Of a DNA stretch of 61,044 nt, positions 37,428 through 49,114 are shown in pieces (the first letter of the stretch is position 1; every line of letters starts with the position of its first letter). Under the pieces are notes generated by a model. It did no database searches. It was not told the origin of the DNA and was given only the letters and a program-made list of their open reading frames with translations. The stretch is from Opitutales bacterium (GTDB lineage: Bacteria; Verrucomicrobiota; Verrucomicrobiia; Opitutales; JAJFLR01), in assembly GCA_021772565.1 (NCBI GenBank), contig JAJFLR010000113.1, forward strand, positions 1 through 61,044, in the 5' to 3' direction. Both the position numbers and the translations under genes were made by a program.

Positions 37428-39401
37428 GTGAGTAAAGTATTAGGAATAGATTTAGGGACAACAAATTCATGCATGGCCGTTATGGAAGGTGGTGAATCAG
37501 TTGTCATACCCAATTCTGAAGGAGGACGAACAACACCATCTGTTGTAGCATTTACAAAAACGGGTGAGCGCATTGTTGGTCAGGCTGCTAAAAGACAAGC
37601 CATTACAAATTCTCAGAATACAATATTTTCATCAAAGCGTCTTATTGGACGTAAGTTTAATGAAGTTCAAGAAGAAGCGAGGCTTTTACCTTATAAGGTC
37701 GTTGAAGGAAAAAATGGTGATGCATGGATCGAATGTAAAGTAGGTGACAAAACTGAACAATATGCTCCTGAACAAATTTCTTCAATGGTTTTAGCTAAAT
37801 TAAAAGCAGATGCCGAAGCTTATTTGGGAGAAAAAGTACCTCAGGCTGTTATTACAGTACCCGCATATTTTAATGATGCACAACGTCAGGCTACAAAAGA
37901 CGCCGGGACAATTGCCGGCCTGGAAGTTTTGCGAATCATCAATGAACCAACAGCAGCATCACTTGCCTATGGACTTGATAAAAAAGGTGAAGAAACAATT
38001 GCTGTTTATGATTTAGGTGGTGGAACTTATGATATTTCAATTTTAGAAATTGGTGATGGGGTTTTTGAAGTTAAAGCCACTAATGGAGATACACACCTCG
38101 GTGGTGATAACTGGGACTCAGCTATTGTCGATTGGATGATCAGTGAATTTAAAAAAGAAACAGGTGTCGATTTACATGGGCAAACTGATGCAATTCAAAG
38201 ATTGCGAGACGAAGCAGAAAAAGCTAAAATTGCCCTCTCATCGTCACAAAGTTACGATATAAATTTGCCATTTATTACAGCGGATGCAAGTGGACCCAAA
38301 CATTTAAATTTAGCTGTTTCACGTGCCAAGCTTGAACAAATTTGTGAAGATTTATATTCTAGAACAATTGCTCCATTTAAATCATGCCTTAAAGATGCAG
38401 AATTATCAGAGGGAGAAATTGGAGAGCTCGTTTTAGTAGGGGGAATGACTCGTGCTCCTAAAATTATTGAAGTCGCTCATAAGCTTACCGGTAAAGATCC
38501 CCACCAAGGAGTTAATCCTGATGAAGTTGTTGCTATCGGTGCAGCTATTCAGGGTGGAGTTTTACAAGGAGATGTTCAGGATGTTTTGCTATTGGACGTA
38601 ACGCCTCTAACGCTTGCAATTGAAACTGCAGGTGGTGTTGCGACTGCTATGATAGAACGTAATACTACCATCCCGACAAAAAAATCTCAGGTATTTTCAA
38701 CATATGCTGATAATCAAACCAGTGTTGAAATTCGTGTTTTGCAGGGTGAAAGATCAATGGCTAAAGATAATAAGTTGTTGGGGAATTTTCATCTGGATGG
38801 AATTGCTTCTGCTCCGAGAGGTATTCCTCAAATTGAAGTTACTTTCGATATCGATGCGAATGGTATACTTAATGTTACTGCTAAAGATCAAGGCACCGGT
38901 AAAGATCAAAAAATAACGATTACTAGTGCGTCAGGACTTTCTAAAGATGAAATTGAAAAATTAAGAAAGGAAGCAGAATTGCATGCTGATGAAGATAGTA
39001 AAAGTAAGGAAGCTGTTGAAATCAAAAATCAATTGGATAATTTGGTTTATCAGAATGAAAAACTTTTAAAAGAAAATGCCGATAAAATTCCAGATGATAA
39101 AAAAGGTATTATCGAGTCAGTAATTGCCGAGGGCAAAAGTGCTTTGGAAACCAATGACTCCGATAAGATGAAAGCGGCAATGGAAAATATTTCAAATAAT
39201 AAAGATCTGCAAGAAGCTATGGCTGCTATGTATGCACAGGCATCTCAAAGTCAGCCAAGTGAGGGAGCTCCAACAGGTGGATCTACTGATGCTGATCCTC
39301 CCGAAGGTGCATCATCAGAATCAAATAAGGGATCAAAAGTAGATGATAAAGACGTTGTTGACGCAGATTTTGAAGTCGTTGACGATGATAAAGAAAAATA
39401 A
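37428..39401 (+). CDS. dnaK: Chaperone DnaK (Hsp70)
   Basis: DnaK binds exposed hydrophobic peptides under control of its ATPase, with DnaJ and GrpE. The 657 residues begin with the phosphate-1 loop [36 protein letters not shown] and [18 protein letters not shown] form the nucleotide site, and [15 protein letters not shown] is also clear. The peptide-binding beta domain ([17 protein letters not shown]) and helical lid follow, ending in an acidic tail [10 protein letters not shown]. The start is GTG at 37428, as the only ATG nearby (37423) is out of frame and runs into a stop at once. Neither grpE nor dnaJ is adjacent; groES and groEL come next, 109 bases on. Confidence 0.98.
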   Translation: MSKVLGIDLGTTNSCMAVMEGGESVVIPNSEGGRTTPSVVAFTKTGERIVGQAAKRQAITNSQNTIFSSKRLIGRKFNEVQEEARLLPYKVVEGKNGDAWIECKVGDKTEQYAPEQISSMVLAKLKADAEAYLGEKVPQAVITVPAYFNDAQRQATKDAGTIAGLEVLRIINEPTAASLAYGLDKKGEETIAVYDLGGGTYDISILEIGDGVFEVKATNGDTHLGGDNWDSAIVDWMISEFKKETGVDLHGQTDAIQRLRDEAEKAKIALSSSQSYDINLPFITADASGPKHLNLAVSRAKLEQICEDLYSRTIAPFKSCLKDAELSEGEIGELVLVGGMTRAPKIIEVAHKLTGKDPHQGVNPDEVVAIGAAIQGGVLQGDVQDVLLLDVTPLTLAIETAGGVATAMIERNTTIPTKKSQVFSTYADNQTSVEIRVLQGERSMAKDNKLLGNFHLDGIASAPRGIPQIEVTFDIDANGILNVTAKDQGTGKDQKITITSASGLSKDEIEKLRKEAELHADEDSKSKEAVEIKNQLDNLVYQNEKLLKENADKIPDDKKGIIESVIAEGKSALETNDSDKMKAAMENISNNKDLQEAMAAMYAQASQSQPSEGAPTGGSTDADPPEGASSESNKGSKVDDKDVVDADFEVVDDDKEK

Positions 39402-39510
39402 AAATCTATTCTGATAAAAAAATTTTTGTTAATTAAATACCGTGAGGATTTTGTTAACTACAATCTAAAATCAAATTATAACTAAACATAATTAAAATAG
39501 TATAATATAA

Positions 39511-41480
<1,970 letters not shown>

Positions 41481-41519
41481 GCCAAACCATTTTTGTCACA
41501 TACAAAAATCTTAAAAATC

Positions 41520-41553
41520 AAAAGCGCTCTCTATATTTAGGGAGCGCTTTTTT
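41520..41553 (+). terminator. Intrinsic terminator after groEL
   Basis: AAAAGCGCTC (41520-41529) and GAGCGCTTTT (42 bases after the stop region, 41542-41551) form a ten-pair stem ending in a T-run. It begins 40 bases after the groEL stop codon and is the clearest terminator in the window. Confidence 0.92.
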
Positions 41554-41630
41554 GGTCTATAACAAGTATTAAAATTTATCTCTGGTATTAAAAAGTCAAC
41601 GATAGCCATATTCCTTTGCTCCTGCCCATT

Positions 41631-41932
41631 TATAGCATCTGCCCATAAGAAATTGGCAGATGTCGTTTTCAACTCGGTACCGAAATAGATAGAATGTTCT
41701 GTATCCATTACGATTGGTTGTATATTAAAATAAAGTCGTTTAGCATTTCGCAAATATTCTGTCTGAAAAAAGTCATAGATCGCCACGTCGCGCTGCTCCT
41801 CGCGATGACAAAGTTAAAAACCAGAGCTGTCATTGCGAGCTCTGCTAATGCAGAGTGTGGCGATCTATCTGACTTATGTCTATGATTGCATACACTGATT
41901 TATTTCGTAAATTTATTATGGCAGATGCTATA
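41631..41932. repeat. Outer inverted repeat around a nested palindromic element
   Basis: Tatagcatctgcccataag at 41631-41649 returns in reverse complement at 41914-41932 with one base missing, giving arms of about 22 bases roughly 260 bases apart. A third copy of the core, ggcagatg (41655-41662), pairs with the left arm as a small hairpin. The 730 bases from groEL to mrdA hold this structure, the groEL terminator and a nested CATTGCGA palindrome, but no convincing gene. Short open frames reading out of the arms (reverse strand up to about 41786; forward strand 41882-42028) may be remnants of an interrupted gene. Confidence 0.5.
41775..41868. mobile_element. MITE-like palindromic element of the CATTGCGA type
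   Basis: The ends ATAGATCGCCAC (41775-41786) and GTGGCGATCTAT (41857-41868) are perfect inverted repeats. Inside, CTCGCGATGACA (41799-41810) and TGTCATTGCGAG (41828-41839) pair with one mismatch. The 94-base element has no coding capacity and shares its core words with 60433-60468 and 44301-44341 in this window. It is typical of short non-autonomous palindromes dispersed in many bacterial genomes. Confidence 0.75.
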
Positions 41933-42211
41933 TATCGAGCGGTAACTTATAATGGTGGGCGCATTTTCTGGTTCGTAGTTGGTGAACTAAAAGTTGACAA
42001 GTATTGCACATCCCTTCGATTACCGTGAGGTCAAAGTGCGTGCCTTATCTCAATACCGACATTACTTTTGATATTTGCCTATAGTATAAGCCTATCGTAA
42101 ATATATTTTCTTTAATCTCAATTGAAACGAATCCATCGATTAATTTTCACTGATAACTTGACTCGTGGATGAAGCGGACTGAATTATTCTGTTTAGTATT
42201 ATGTAGAAATT

Positions 42212-44110
42212 ATGAAAATGTATGAAGTCCACAGATTTTATAATCCTCGTCTAATTATTTTCTATTTAATTTTTGGTCTTCTGCTACTGTTTTTAGTAAT
42301 TGGCTTGGGGTATCGGCAAATTATTCAACGTAACCAATATCGTGAAAAAGAAAAAATTCAAAATTTGCGCCGAATATTAAATCCTGGTACGAGAGGTAAT
42401 ATTTTTGACAGAGAAGGGCGATTACTTGTTGGAAACAGACCCAGATTTTCTACTGTTATTTATTTAAATGAATTACGTGATGAATTTCGAAAAGAATATA
42501 TTCGTTTAGTTAAAAACTTAAGAGATACAGAAGTTATTATTGATCGAGACCAGCTTAAGATTGATGCAAGGTACACCGTTGTTCAACAATTTTTAAATAC
42601 TGTAAATCAAATTTTAGACCGTTCAATTAAAATAAGTCGTTATGAAATTGAACGTCATTTTAGTCAAAGATTGTTGCTGCCACTTACACTATATGAAGAT
42701 TTATCAGAAGAAGAGTTTGCTCTACTAATAGAAAAAATTCCAGTCGATGCTCCAATCCAAATGCTGACAGATAGCTCGCGTTATTATCCATATAATTACA
42801 GTGCGGCTCATACACTTGGATATGTAACTTCAACGAAGGATATTGCTGGAGATAGTCTGCCTGGAGAAAATTTAACAACTTTTAAATTTAAAGGTAAGAC
42901 TGGAAGATCAGGTTTAGAAAGAAAGTTTGATGAAAAATTGCAGGGTAAAATCGGCAGTGAAATTTGGGTTGTTGATCCTTCTGGCTATAAATATGAACGT
43001 ATAGTTCAACATCAATCTCAAAAGGGTAATGATATTTACGTTAGTTTAGATATTGATTTACAAATTGCTGCTGAAAGAGCGCTAAATACTAAAGTAGGAT
43101 CAGTAGTTGCTATAGATATTAAGTCTGGCGAAGTTTTAGCGTTAGCAAATTCACCTTCATATGATCTTAATAGTTTATCGCCATTTATCACATTTGATGT
43201 TCATGATAAAATTACTGAAATAGGCGCCTGGCTGAACAGGGCGATTCAGGGACGATACCCTCCCGGGTCGTCTTTTAAGATACTATCAACTATTGCTGGG
43301 ATGAGAGCAGATTCTATAAATTCAGATTTAATTATTGATTGTAGTGGCAGTTTTTTAGTTGGTAACAGAAAATTTCATTGTCATAAAAGAGCGGGGCATG
43401 GGAAAGTGAATTTAACCAAAGCAATTGCCCAAAGTTGTAATATCTTTTTTTACGAAACAGGTTTAAAAACCGGCATTAAACTACTTTCAAAAACTGCCAG
43501 AGAATTTGGTTTTGATAAACCAACCGGTATTGAATTATTGAATGAAACTCGTGGAATGATTGTTCCGGATCCTGCATGGAAAAAAAGAAAATTATTTGAA
43601 AAATGGTATCCGGGTGATACAGCAAATTTATCAATTGGCCAAGGATATCTGTTAGTAACCCCTTTGCAAATGGCTACATTTACTGCTTCATTTGCTAGAA
43701 AGGAGACCCAAACACGACCTACACTAATCTATAACACTAACAATGATATTGATTCAATTGATCATGGTGGTAAGCCTATTCCATTATCTGATGGTCAATA
43801 CTCAGCAATTGTCGTTGGCATGGAGCAGGCTGCGTCAATTGGCACAGCAAGGCTTGTTAGAATTCCCGGAATTCGTATAGCTGCTAAAACAGGAACTGCA
43901 CAATTGTGGTCAAAAGGCAAAGAAGTTAATACAGCCTGGTTCATTTGTTTCGCACCTGTTGAGAAACCAGAGATTGCGTTAGTTGTTACTGTTGAAGGTA
44001 TTGATCCCAATGATAATTATCACGGTGGGAGTACCGCTGCTCCAATAGGTAAAAAAGTTTTGGAATTATATTTTGCTAAGAAGAAAAATAGGTTGGTTTT
44101 GAAAAACTAG
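42212..44110 (+). CDS. mrdA: Penicillin-binding protein 2
   Basis: PBP2 is the transpeptidase of the cell-elongation (Rod) complex; it cross-links new peptidoglycan in the periplasm. The 632 residues have one N-terminal membrane anchor (about 12-36), a pedestal with NPGTRGNIFDREGRLLVGNRP, and the catalytic domain. The active site is complete: Ser353 in PPGSSFKIL (SxxK), AQSCNIFFYETG (SxN) and AAKTGTAQLWS (KTG). FTTFKFKGKTGRSGLERKFDE-type text near 225-245, in pieces, is typical of PBP2 rather than PBP3. The start could also be the ATG at 42218. The usual mreBCD and rodA neighbours are absent. Confidence 0.95.
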   Translation: MKMYEVHRFYNPRLIIFYLIFGLLLLFLVIGLGYRQIIQRNQYREKEKIQNLRRILNPGTRGNIFDREGRLLVGNRPRFSTVIYLNELRDEFRKEYIRLVKNLRDTEVIIDRDQLKIDARYTVVQQFLNTVNQILDRSIKISRYEIERHFSQRLLLPLTLYEDLSEEEFALLIEKIPVDAPIQMLTDSSRYYPYNYSAAHTLGYVTSTKDIAGDSLPGENLTTFKFKGKTGRSGLERKFDEKLQGKIGSEIWVVDPSGYKYERIVQHQSQKGNDIYVSLDIDLQIAAERALNTKVGSVVAIDIKSGEVLALANSPSYDLNSLSPFITFDVHDKITEIGAWLNRAIQGRYPPGSSFKILSTIAGMRADSINSDLIIDCSGSFLVGNRKFHCHKRAGHGKVNLTKAIAQSCNIFFYETGLKTGIKLLSKTAREFGFDKPTGIELLNETRGMIVPDPAWKKRKLFEKWYPGDTANLSIGQGYLLVTPLQMATFTASFARKETQTRPTLIYNTNNDIDSIDHGGKPIPLSDGQYSAIVVGMEQAASIGTARLVRIPGIRIAAKTGTAQLWSKGKEVNTAWFICFAPVEKPEIALVVTVEGIDPNDNYHGGSTAAPIGKKVLELYFAKKKNRLVLKN

Positions 44111-44300
44111 TGATCTTGGTAATTGTAAGATTAAAATGACAATATTGAATAAAAGTAGATGTCACCGAAAGAAAGTTGAAGTGTGAGTACCTTTGAACTA
44201 TGGTTAAGCTATCAAACTTAATATCAAAATTTAGATATCAAAAACTATAAGTGTTGTTACATCACTAAAATGTATACGCCCATAGATCTGAATAACATCT

Positions 44301-44341
44301 TATCATTGTGAATTTGATGTAAGTCGAATTTGGCAATCTAT
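44301..44341. mobile_element. Decayed half copy of the CATTGCGA palindromic element
   Basis: By eye, 32 of 41 bases match the right half of the element at 60458-60498 (the cattgcgaat...agtcgaat...ggcaatc series), and most differences are transitions. The left half is not recognisable. It lies in the 392-base gap between mrdA and the J-domain gene, which holds no other feature apart from a weak inverted repeat near 44395-44420. Confidence 0.6.
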
Positions 44342-44502
44342 GTAACTTATTTTATTTTTTAATGTAACCTAAAAACAAGAATCAATACACAAACCAAGTG
44401 TGAAGTTATTCACTTGTTGTAATAATTTATCGAAATTTTGATTAAGTATTTATATAAATATATTTTAACAATAAATTTTTTTGTTTCTAAATATTAATAT
44501 TA

Positions 44503-45747
44503 ATGAAAAAACGTCAAAAGAAAAGAAAAGGGAAATCCTCGATAAAGAAAAATTCAAGGAAATTGAAAAAATGCGTTGCCTTAATGATAGTTCCGGAAAA
44601 AGAACTTCGAAAAAGAGCATTGAAGCAATATCGTTATTTTCTTAAACAGGTGAATGATTATCAGGAAAAGTGGGATGCTTATCATAATGTATATCAGAAT
44701 GAATATCACCAATGGCTACACTCAAACTTTGGTGTTAAGTTAACTGAACTTAGGGAGCTGACTTATTCATTCAATGATAAAAGAGGATTCTTTATGGAAG
44801 TGGAAGACACCGTGTTTTTTGATGGTTTAGATTATTATTCGGCTTACCAAAAAGTGAAATTGCGTCGAGATAATCCCGATGAATTTAATAGGATGTATGC
44901 TGAAAGTGAAAATGTTGACGATGAAGATTTTGATGATGAAGAAGATCTCGATGATGAGGATGATTATGACGACGAAGATGACGATTTTGATTCTATGATG
45001 GATGATATGTTTAATGATTTAATTTTCCCTGGCATGGATGAATTATTTGAAAAATGCTTTAAAAATTGTAGTACGAAAAAAGAAGCGAAACTAAATTTTG
45101 AGAATATAATAGGCGAATTTGTTCCTGACGATTTTATAACATTCTTATGGAATAAATATAACTCAAAAAGTAAAAACAAAGGGGTTAAACATAATAGATT
45201 AGTGGATCAAAATGCCACATCTCTTTACGATGATAAAGAAATCGCAATTAAAAAACTCTATCGAAATCTGGCAAAGCGAATCCATCCCGATACAAGATCA
45301 TCTGATTCACCACTTGCTGAAGTCTGGCATGATATTCAGGAAGCCTATCAAAATAATGACCTTGAACACCTGAAGTTTCTTGAAACTCAATTGGATTCCC
45401 CTGATGGAAGAATTTCAAAATCTTCTACACCTTCCGTCATTTTTGATGCAGTCAGATTTTTGAAGGAAAAGGCAGTCAAGCTCAGGGAAAAATTATATTC
45501 GATAAAGAAACAACCGGCTATGATTTTTTCGAATCCTAAAAAACGTGATAAGCTATTTAACATAACCGACGCTGAGATGGATGATGAAATTGATTACCTT
45601 AAATCGAGTCTTCGTGCCATTGAAAAAGATTTAGAGAAATGGTCCAGACCACCCGTCAGGAAACAAAAAAAATCGGTGGTAACAAAACAAAAAATAGTAA
45701 AGAAAGAGACATTTGATTCAAACCAGTTTGAGTTTAGTTTTTCCTGA
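44503..45747 (+). CDS. J-domain protein with an acidic low-complexity segment
   Basis: The 414-residue protein has a Lys/Arg-rich start (about 1-25), a helical region, a strongly acidic run of Asp/Glu (about 136-170), and then a partial J-domain: IKKLYRNLAKRIHPDTRSS with His261-Pro262-Asp263, followed by EVWHDIQEAYQNNDLEHLKFLE. The HPD motif is what stimulates DnaK-type ATPases. The Gly/Phe region, zinc fingers and client domains of true DnaJ are missing. A helical coiled-coil region follows and the end is basic. It may direct DnaK to a specific client or complex; the target is unknown. It lies about 5 kb after dnaK-groESL but is separately transcribed. Confidence 0.8.
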   Translation: MKKRQKKRKGKSSIKKNSRKLKKCVALMIVPEKELRKRALKQYRYFLKQVNDYQEKWDAYHNVYQNEYHQWLHSNFGVKLTELRELTYSFNDKRGFFMEVEDTVFFDGLDYYSAYQKVKLRRDNPDEFNRMYAESENVDDEDFDDEEDLDDEDDYDDEDDDFDSMMDDMFNDLIFPGMDELFEKCFKNCSTKKEAKLNFENIIGEFVPDDFITFLWNKYNSKSKNKGVKHNRLVDQNATSLYDDKEIAIKKLYRNLAKRIHPDTRSSDSPLAEVWHDIQEAYQNNDLEHLKFLETQLDSPDGRISKSSTPSVIFDAVRFLKEKAVKLREKLYSIKKQPAMIFSNPKKRDKLFNITDAEMDDEIDYLKSSLRAIEKDLEKWSRPPVRKQKKSVVTKQKIVKKETFDSNQFEFSFS

Positions 45748-45861
45748 CAGAATATAACTATCTTGTTCACTAGATTAATTTAGCAAAATGGATTAGCCAG
45801 TCTGCCTAATAATTTATTTTTTATCCATGCTATGGATTTACGACAGAATTACCTCTAGAAA

Positions 45862-48800
45862 TTAAGCAGCTTTACTGGCAGTTACTAAATAGTAATAGAT
45901 ACCTTTCTTGGCAATTAATTCTGAATGACTTCCTGATTCAACGATTCTCCCTTCATCCATAACTACAATTAAATCAGCATTAATTATGGTGCTTAATCTA
46001 TGTGCAATGATTAGTGTTGTTCGTCCTTTCATTGTTTCATCCAGGTTTTTTTGAATTAAAGATTCGCTTTCAGAATCTAATGCTGAAGTTGCTTCATCAA
46101 GAATCAAAATTTCAGGATTTCTAGCTATAGCCCTGGCTATTGCAATCCGTTGTCTTTGACCTCCACTCAGTCCGATTCCTCCTTCACCAACACGGGTATC
46201 GTAATTCATCGGTAATGTTTCCACAAAACTTTTAACACCGGCGACAACTGATGCTTGAGTGATTTGTTCAAACGATAAATCAGGATCAGCTTTACAAATA
46301 TTTTCTTTGATAGTTCCATCAAATAAATAAGGTTGCTGCTCAACGACTCCGATATGTTTTCTGAGTGACGAAGGATTAATTGAAGAAATATCATTTCCAT
46401 CAATGTAAATTCTTCCGCTGGTGGCTTGATAAAATCCAAGCAGCAAATTTATCAGTGTTGATTTACCAGATCCACTTCGGCCGACAAAGGCAACTTTTTG
46501 TCCAGAATATATATCCAAATTTATATCTGTTATCGTGTCCTTGCTTGATCCATCAAATCTGAATGATAGCCCCTCACACTGTATGTTGCCTTTTACTTGA
46601 GTTAATTCAAAATTTTGGCTGGTTTTCTCAATTGGCATTACCAGGATATCATTTATTCGGTCAAAAGATATTCGCATTGCCTGTAACTCATTCAAAGACA
46701 TTACTAATTCTTGAATTGGTGCCATTAGTAATCCATAAATTGCACTAAATGCCAAAAATGAACCAACGGTCATCTCTCCATCTAAAACAGCCATTGCACC
46801 AAAAACCAATATTGTTATATTTGCAAGTTGGGCAATTATCACTGAAGTATTGGTAATTAAATTTGAATACCGTGCACCTTTGGATTCGTTGTTTACCAGA
46901 CTAGCTAACTTTGTCATGCCTTCACTGAAAAAGTTTTTCTCATTTGCCAGTGATTTAACTGTTTGGATGCCGGAAACTAACTGGATTATAAAAGATTCAT
47001 TTTTTGTATTTGCCGCAAAAACCTGTTTGTCATTTTTACGCATTTTGGGGCCGGCTATGAATATCATCACAAATAAAATAACTATAAATATTAATCCTAT
47101 GGCAGTCAGTTCTCTATTTTGAGTGAGCAGATAAATAAAGAAAATAACGGTTGTAAACAATTGAAGAAGCATCGAAAACCCAACACTAAACATTATTCCA
47201 ACTAATGAAGAGATTTCGTTCAGTCTGGTAGTGTATTCACCAACTTCATATTTTGTAAAACGATCGAATGGAATATGAATTAAATGATTGTAAAACCGCG
47301 TTTGTATTAACGTGCTTAATTTTTGCATTATTGTAATCTGGATAAGATTTTTTAATGCTGTAGCAAATAAACTGAACGCTGAAATCAGAATCAGTCCTAC
47401 TATGACTAATTTTAATAAATGTGCATCCTGAAAAACGATTACTTTATCAACGATTGTTTCAATTAATTTTGGTGGCACCAGTGCCAACAGGCTTATTAAA
47501 CTAGCTAAAATTAAACTCCAAATTATCAAAAATTTATACGGTTTGAGTAATGGATAAAATCTGGAAATAAAGTTTAGCATTGATTTTGATTCCTTGCCAA
47601 ATTCCGGAAATGGAAATGCTAATAGAATTTTTCCATTCCAAAAAGTTTCTAAATCAATAAGCGTTATTGTTTTAATTCCATTAATCGGGTGAGCAATTAA
47701 AACTCTTGAATTAGCGAAATCTATATTGAGCAATACAACAGGTGTATCGTCCTTATCATTAATTATTGCAGGGAAATTAATTTCTTTAAGCTGATTTTTT
47801 TTAATTTTTACTAATCGCGTTAATAAATCGGCACTTTCTAATCGATGACTAATGTCGTAAATATTTTCAATTTTATTTGATTTTAATAACCACCTTCCCC
47901 AGTTGTTCCATTGCTCTGGTAATTTTAATCCATAATGGGTCACTAACATATTTACGCATGCCATGCTTGCAATTGACTGGTCATTGACCGTGATACATTT
48001 AAAATTATGTGATATCCAACCGGATTTATACTTAAATGTTTGTGTATTATATTCGGGTTCTTTTTCAGTACTTTTTATTATATTTTCGTCTTCTGTAAAT
48101 GCCTTTCGTTTTTTGGCTCGTGCTTCGACGAGTAGTTCAACTTTTGCCTGAATTTTTGGTAGGAGTTCAGCAAAAATGTCTCGAGTAAATTTAAATAGCA
48201 CAGAATCCTTACGAGCTTTAATTGATGCATTGCGTGGCTCATCCCTGACGAGTGATGTTTCACCAATAATATCACCCACTCTTGGAAGATACATAACTTT
48301 ATTTATATCTTCGTCGACTACAGCTATTTTACCGCTGAGCAAGACATATGCAGCATCACCAGCATCACCTTTTTTAAACAAATAGTCTCCGGCTTGAAGT
48401 TTAACTTTATCCACACTCTCAACTATTCCCTGTAATACATCTAATTTTATTTCTTCAAAAACTTCTATATTTTTTAGGAGTAGTAAATTTTTAAAATACC
48501 CGGTTTCTTTTATAAGTTTTTTTTCTAAAACATGATGTTTTTCAAGTAAATCATGGAAGTGGGGAGTTTCAAGTTTAGCCAATGTAAGTTTGCCAGAAGA
48601 CCGTAAAGAAAATGGCATCTTTTCATTTAATACTATCGAATGATAGCCAAAAGATTCACCTTTTTTATATTGTGTAAGAGTTAAATTTTTTTCACTGTCT
48701 ACTGCTCTGGCTTTTCCATTAAGAATTATATAATACCCATCAGGTTCTTCATTTTGTTTTAAAACAACATCACCAAGGGTAAATTTGCATTCTGTAAAAT

Positions 48801-48891
48801 GGCGTGCATACCTCTCACGCATCTTTTCCGATATCCGGGAAAAAAATTTATCTTCCGATAGAGCTTTCAGTAATTTCTCGTTATCCAGCAT
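45862..48891 (-). CDS. ABC exporter with two N-terminal cNMP domains and a Cys-less C39-like domain
   Basis: The 1009-residue protein fuses four parts. Two cNMP beta-rolls come first (about 15-130 and 140-255). The first lacks the Gly-Glu and Arg of the cassette (FGYHSIVLNEKMPFSLRSS), while the second, IGETSLVRDEPRNASIKA, looks intact. A C39-peptidase-like domain follows (about 295-430), where the Cys site reads NDQSIASMACVNML, so protease activity is unlikely. Then come six membrane helices (about 450-730) and an ATPase with Walker A GRSGSGKST (Lys810), signature LSGGQRQRIAIARA and Walker B ILILDEATSALD. It exports a polypeptide or related cargo, possibly gated by a cyclic nucleotide. No HlyD adaptor or substrate gene is adjacent. 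It diverges from the broken TPR gene's downstream gap. Confidence 0.9.
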   Translation of the reverse strand: MLDNEKLLKALSEDKFFSRISEKMRERYARHFTECKFTLGDVVLKQNEEPDGYYIILNGKARAVDSEKNLTLTQYKKGESFGYHSIVLNEKMPFSLRSSGKLTLAKLETPHFHDLLEKHHVLEKKLIKETGYFKNLLLLKNIEVFEEIKLDVLQGIVESVDKVKLQAGDYLFKKGDAGDAAYVLLSGKIAVVDEDINKVMYLPRVGDIIGETSLVRDEPRNASIKARKDSVLFKFTRDIFAELLPKIQAKVELLVEARAKKRKAFTEDENIIKSTEKEPEYNTQTFKYKSGWISHNFKCITVNDQSIASMACVNMLVTHYGLKLPEQWNNWGRWLLKSNKIENIYDISHRLESADLLTRLVKIKKNQLKEINFPAIINDKDDTPVVLLNIDFANSRVLIAHPINGIKTITLIDLETFWNGKILLAFPFPEFGKESKSMLNFISRFYPLLKPYKFLIIWSLILASLISLLALVPPKLIETIVDKVIVFQDAHLLKLVIVGLILISAFSLFATALKNLIQITIMQKLSTLIQTRFYNHLIHIPFDRFTKYEVGEYTTRLNEISSLVGIMFSVGFSMLLQLFTTVIFFIYLLTQNRELTAIGLIFIVILFVMIFIAGPKMRKNDKQVFAANTKNESFIIQLVSGIQTVKSLANEKNFFSEGMTKLASLVNNESKGARYSNLITNTSVIIAQLANITILVFGAMAVLDGEMTVGSFLAFSAIYGLLMAPIQELVMSLNELQAMRISFDRINDILVMPIEKTSQNFELTQVKGNIQCEGLSFRFDGSSKDTITDINLDIYSGQKVAFVGRSGSGKSTLINLLLGFYQATSGRIYIDGNDISSINPSSLRKHIGVVEQQPYLFDGTIKENICKADPDLSFEQITQASVVAGVKSFVETLPMNYDTRVGEGGIGLSGGQRQRIAIARAIARNPEILILDEATSALDSESESLIQKNLDETMKGRTTLIIAHRLSTIINADLIVVMDEGRIVESGSHSELIAKKGIYYYLVTASKAA

Positions 48892-49114
48892 GAGAAAAAT
48901 TTAATTAGTTCAAATTGTTGACTAAGAAAAAATCAAACCATGAAAAATGAGATATTTCAATAATTCTTTTATGATGAAATTAACCAGATTCTACTGTTAG
49001 ATTGTTTAGATATCGAGCCGGTGTCTGCAGCTAACTAGAGATAAGTTCATTAATGTTTTAAATCTGCCAAAACAAATGAAAATTTAATAGGCAAGTTGGA
49101 GTGTCGAATACAGC

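Noticed and set aside
39501-39506. TATAAT as a groES -10 box
   Set aside because: It lies only five bases before the ATG, so a transcript would start inside the gene; AT-rich leaders give this word by chance.
39402-39510. CIRCE element before groES
   Set aside because: I looked for TTAGCACTC and its inverted partner here and upstream of dnaK and found none.
41511-41786. Reverse-strand frame of 91 codons overlapping the groEL terminator and the MITE
   Set aside because: Its C-terminal end reads through the terminator hairpin and its start lies inside the MITE, so it is not a complete gene. A broken gene remains possible and is listed as an observation.
42001-42211. CRISPR or tRNA in the gap before mrdA
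   Set aside because: No regularly spaced repeats and no cloverleaf could be drawn.
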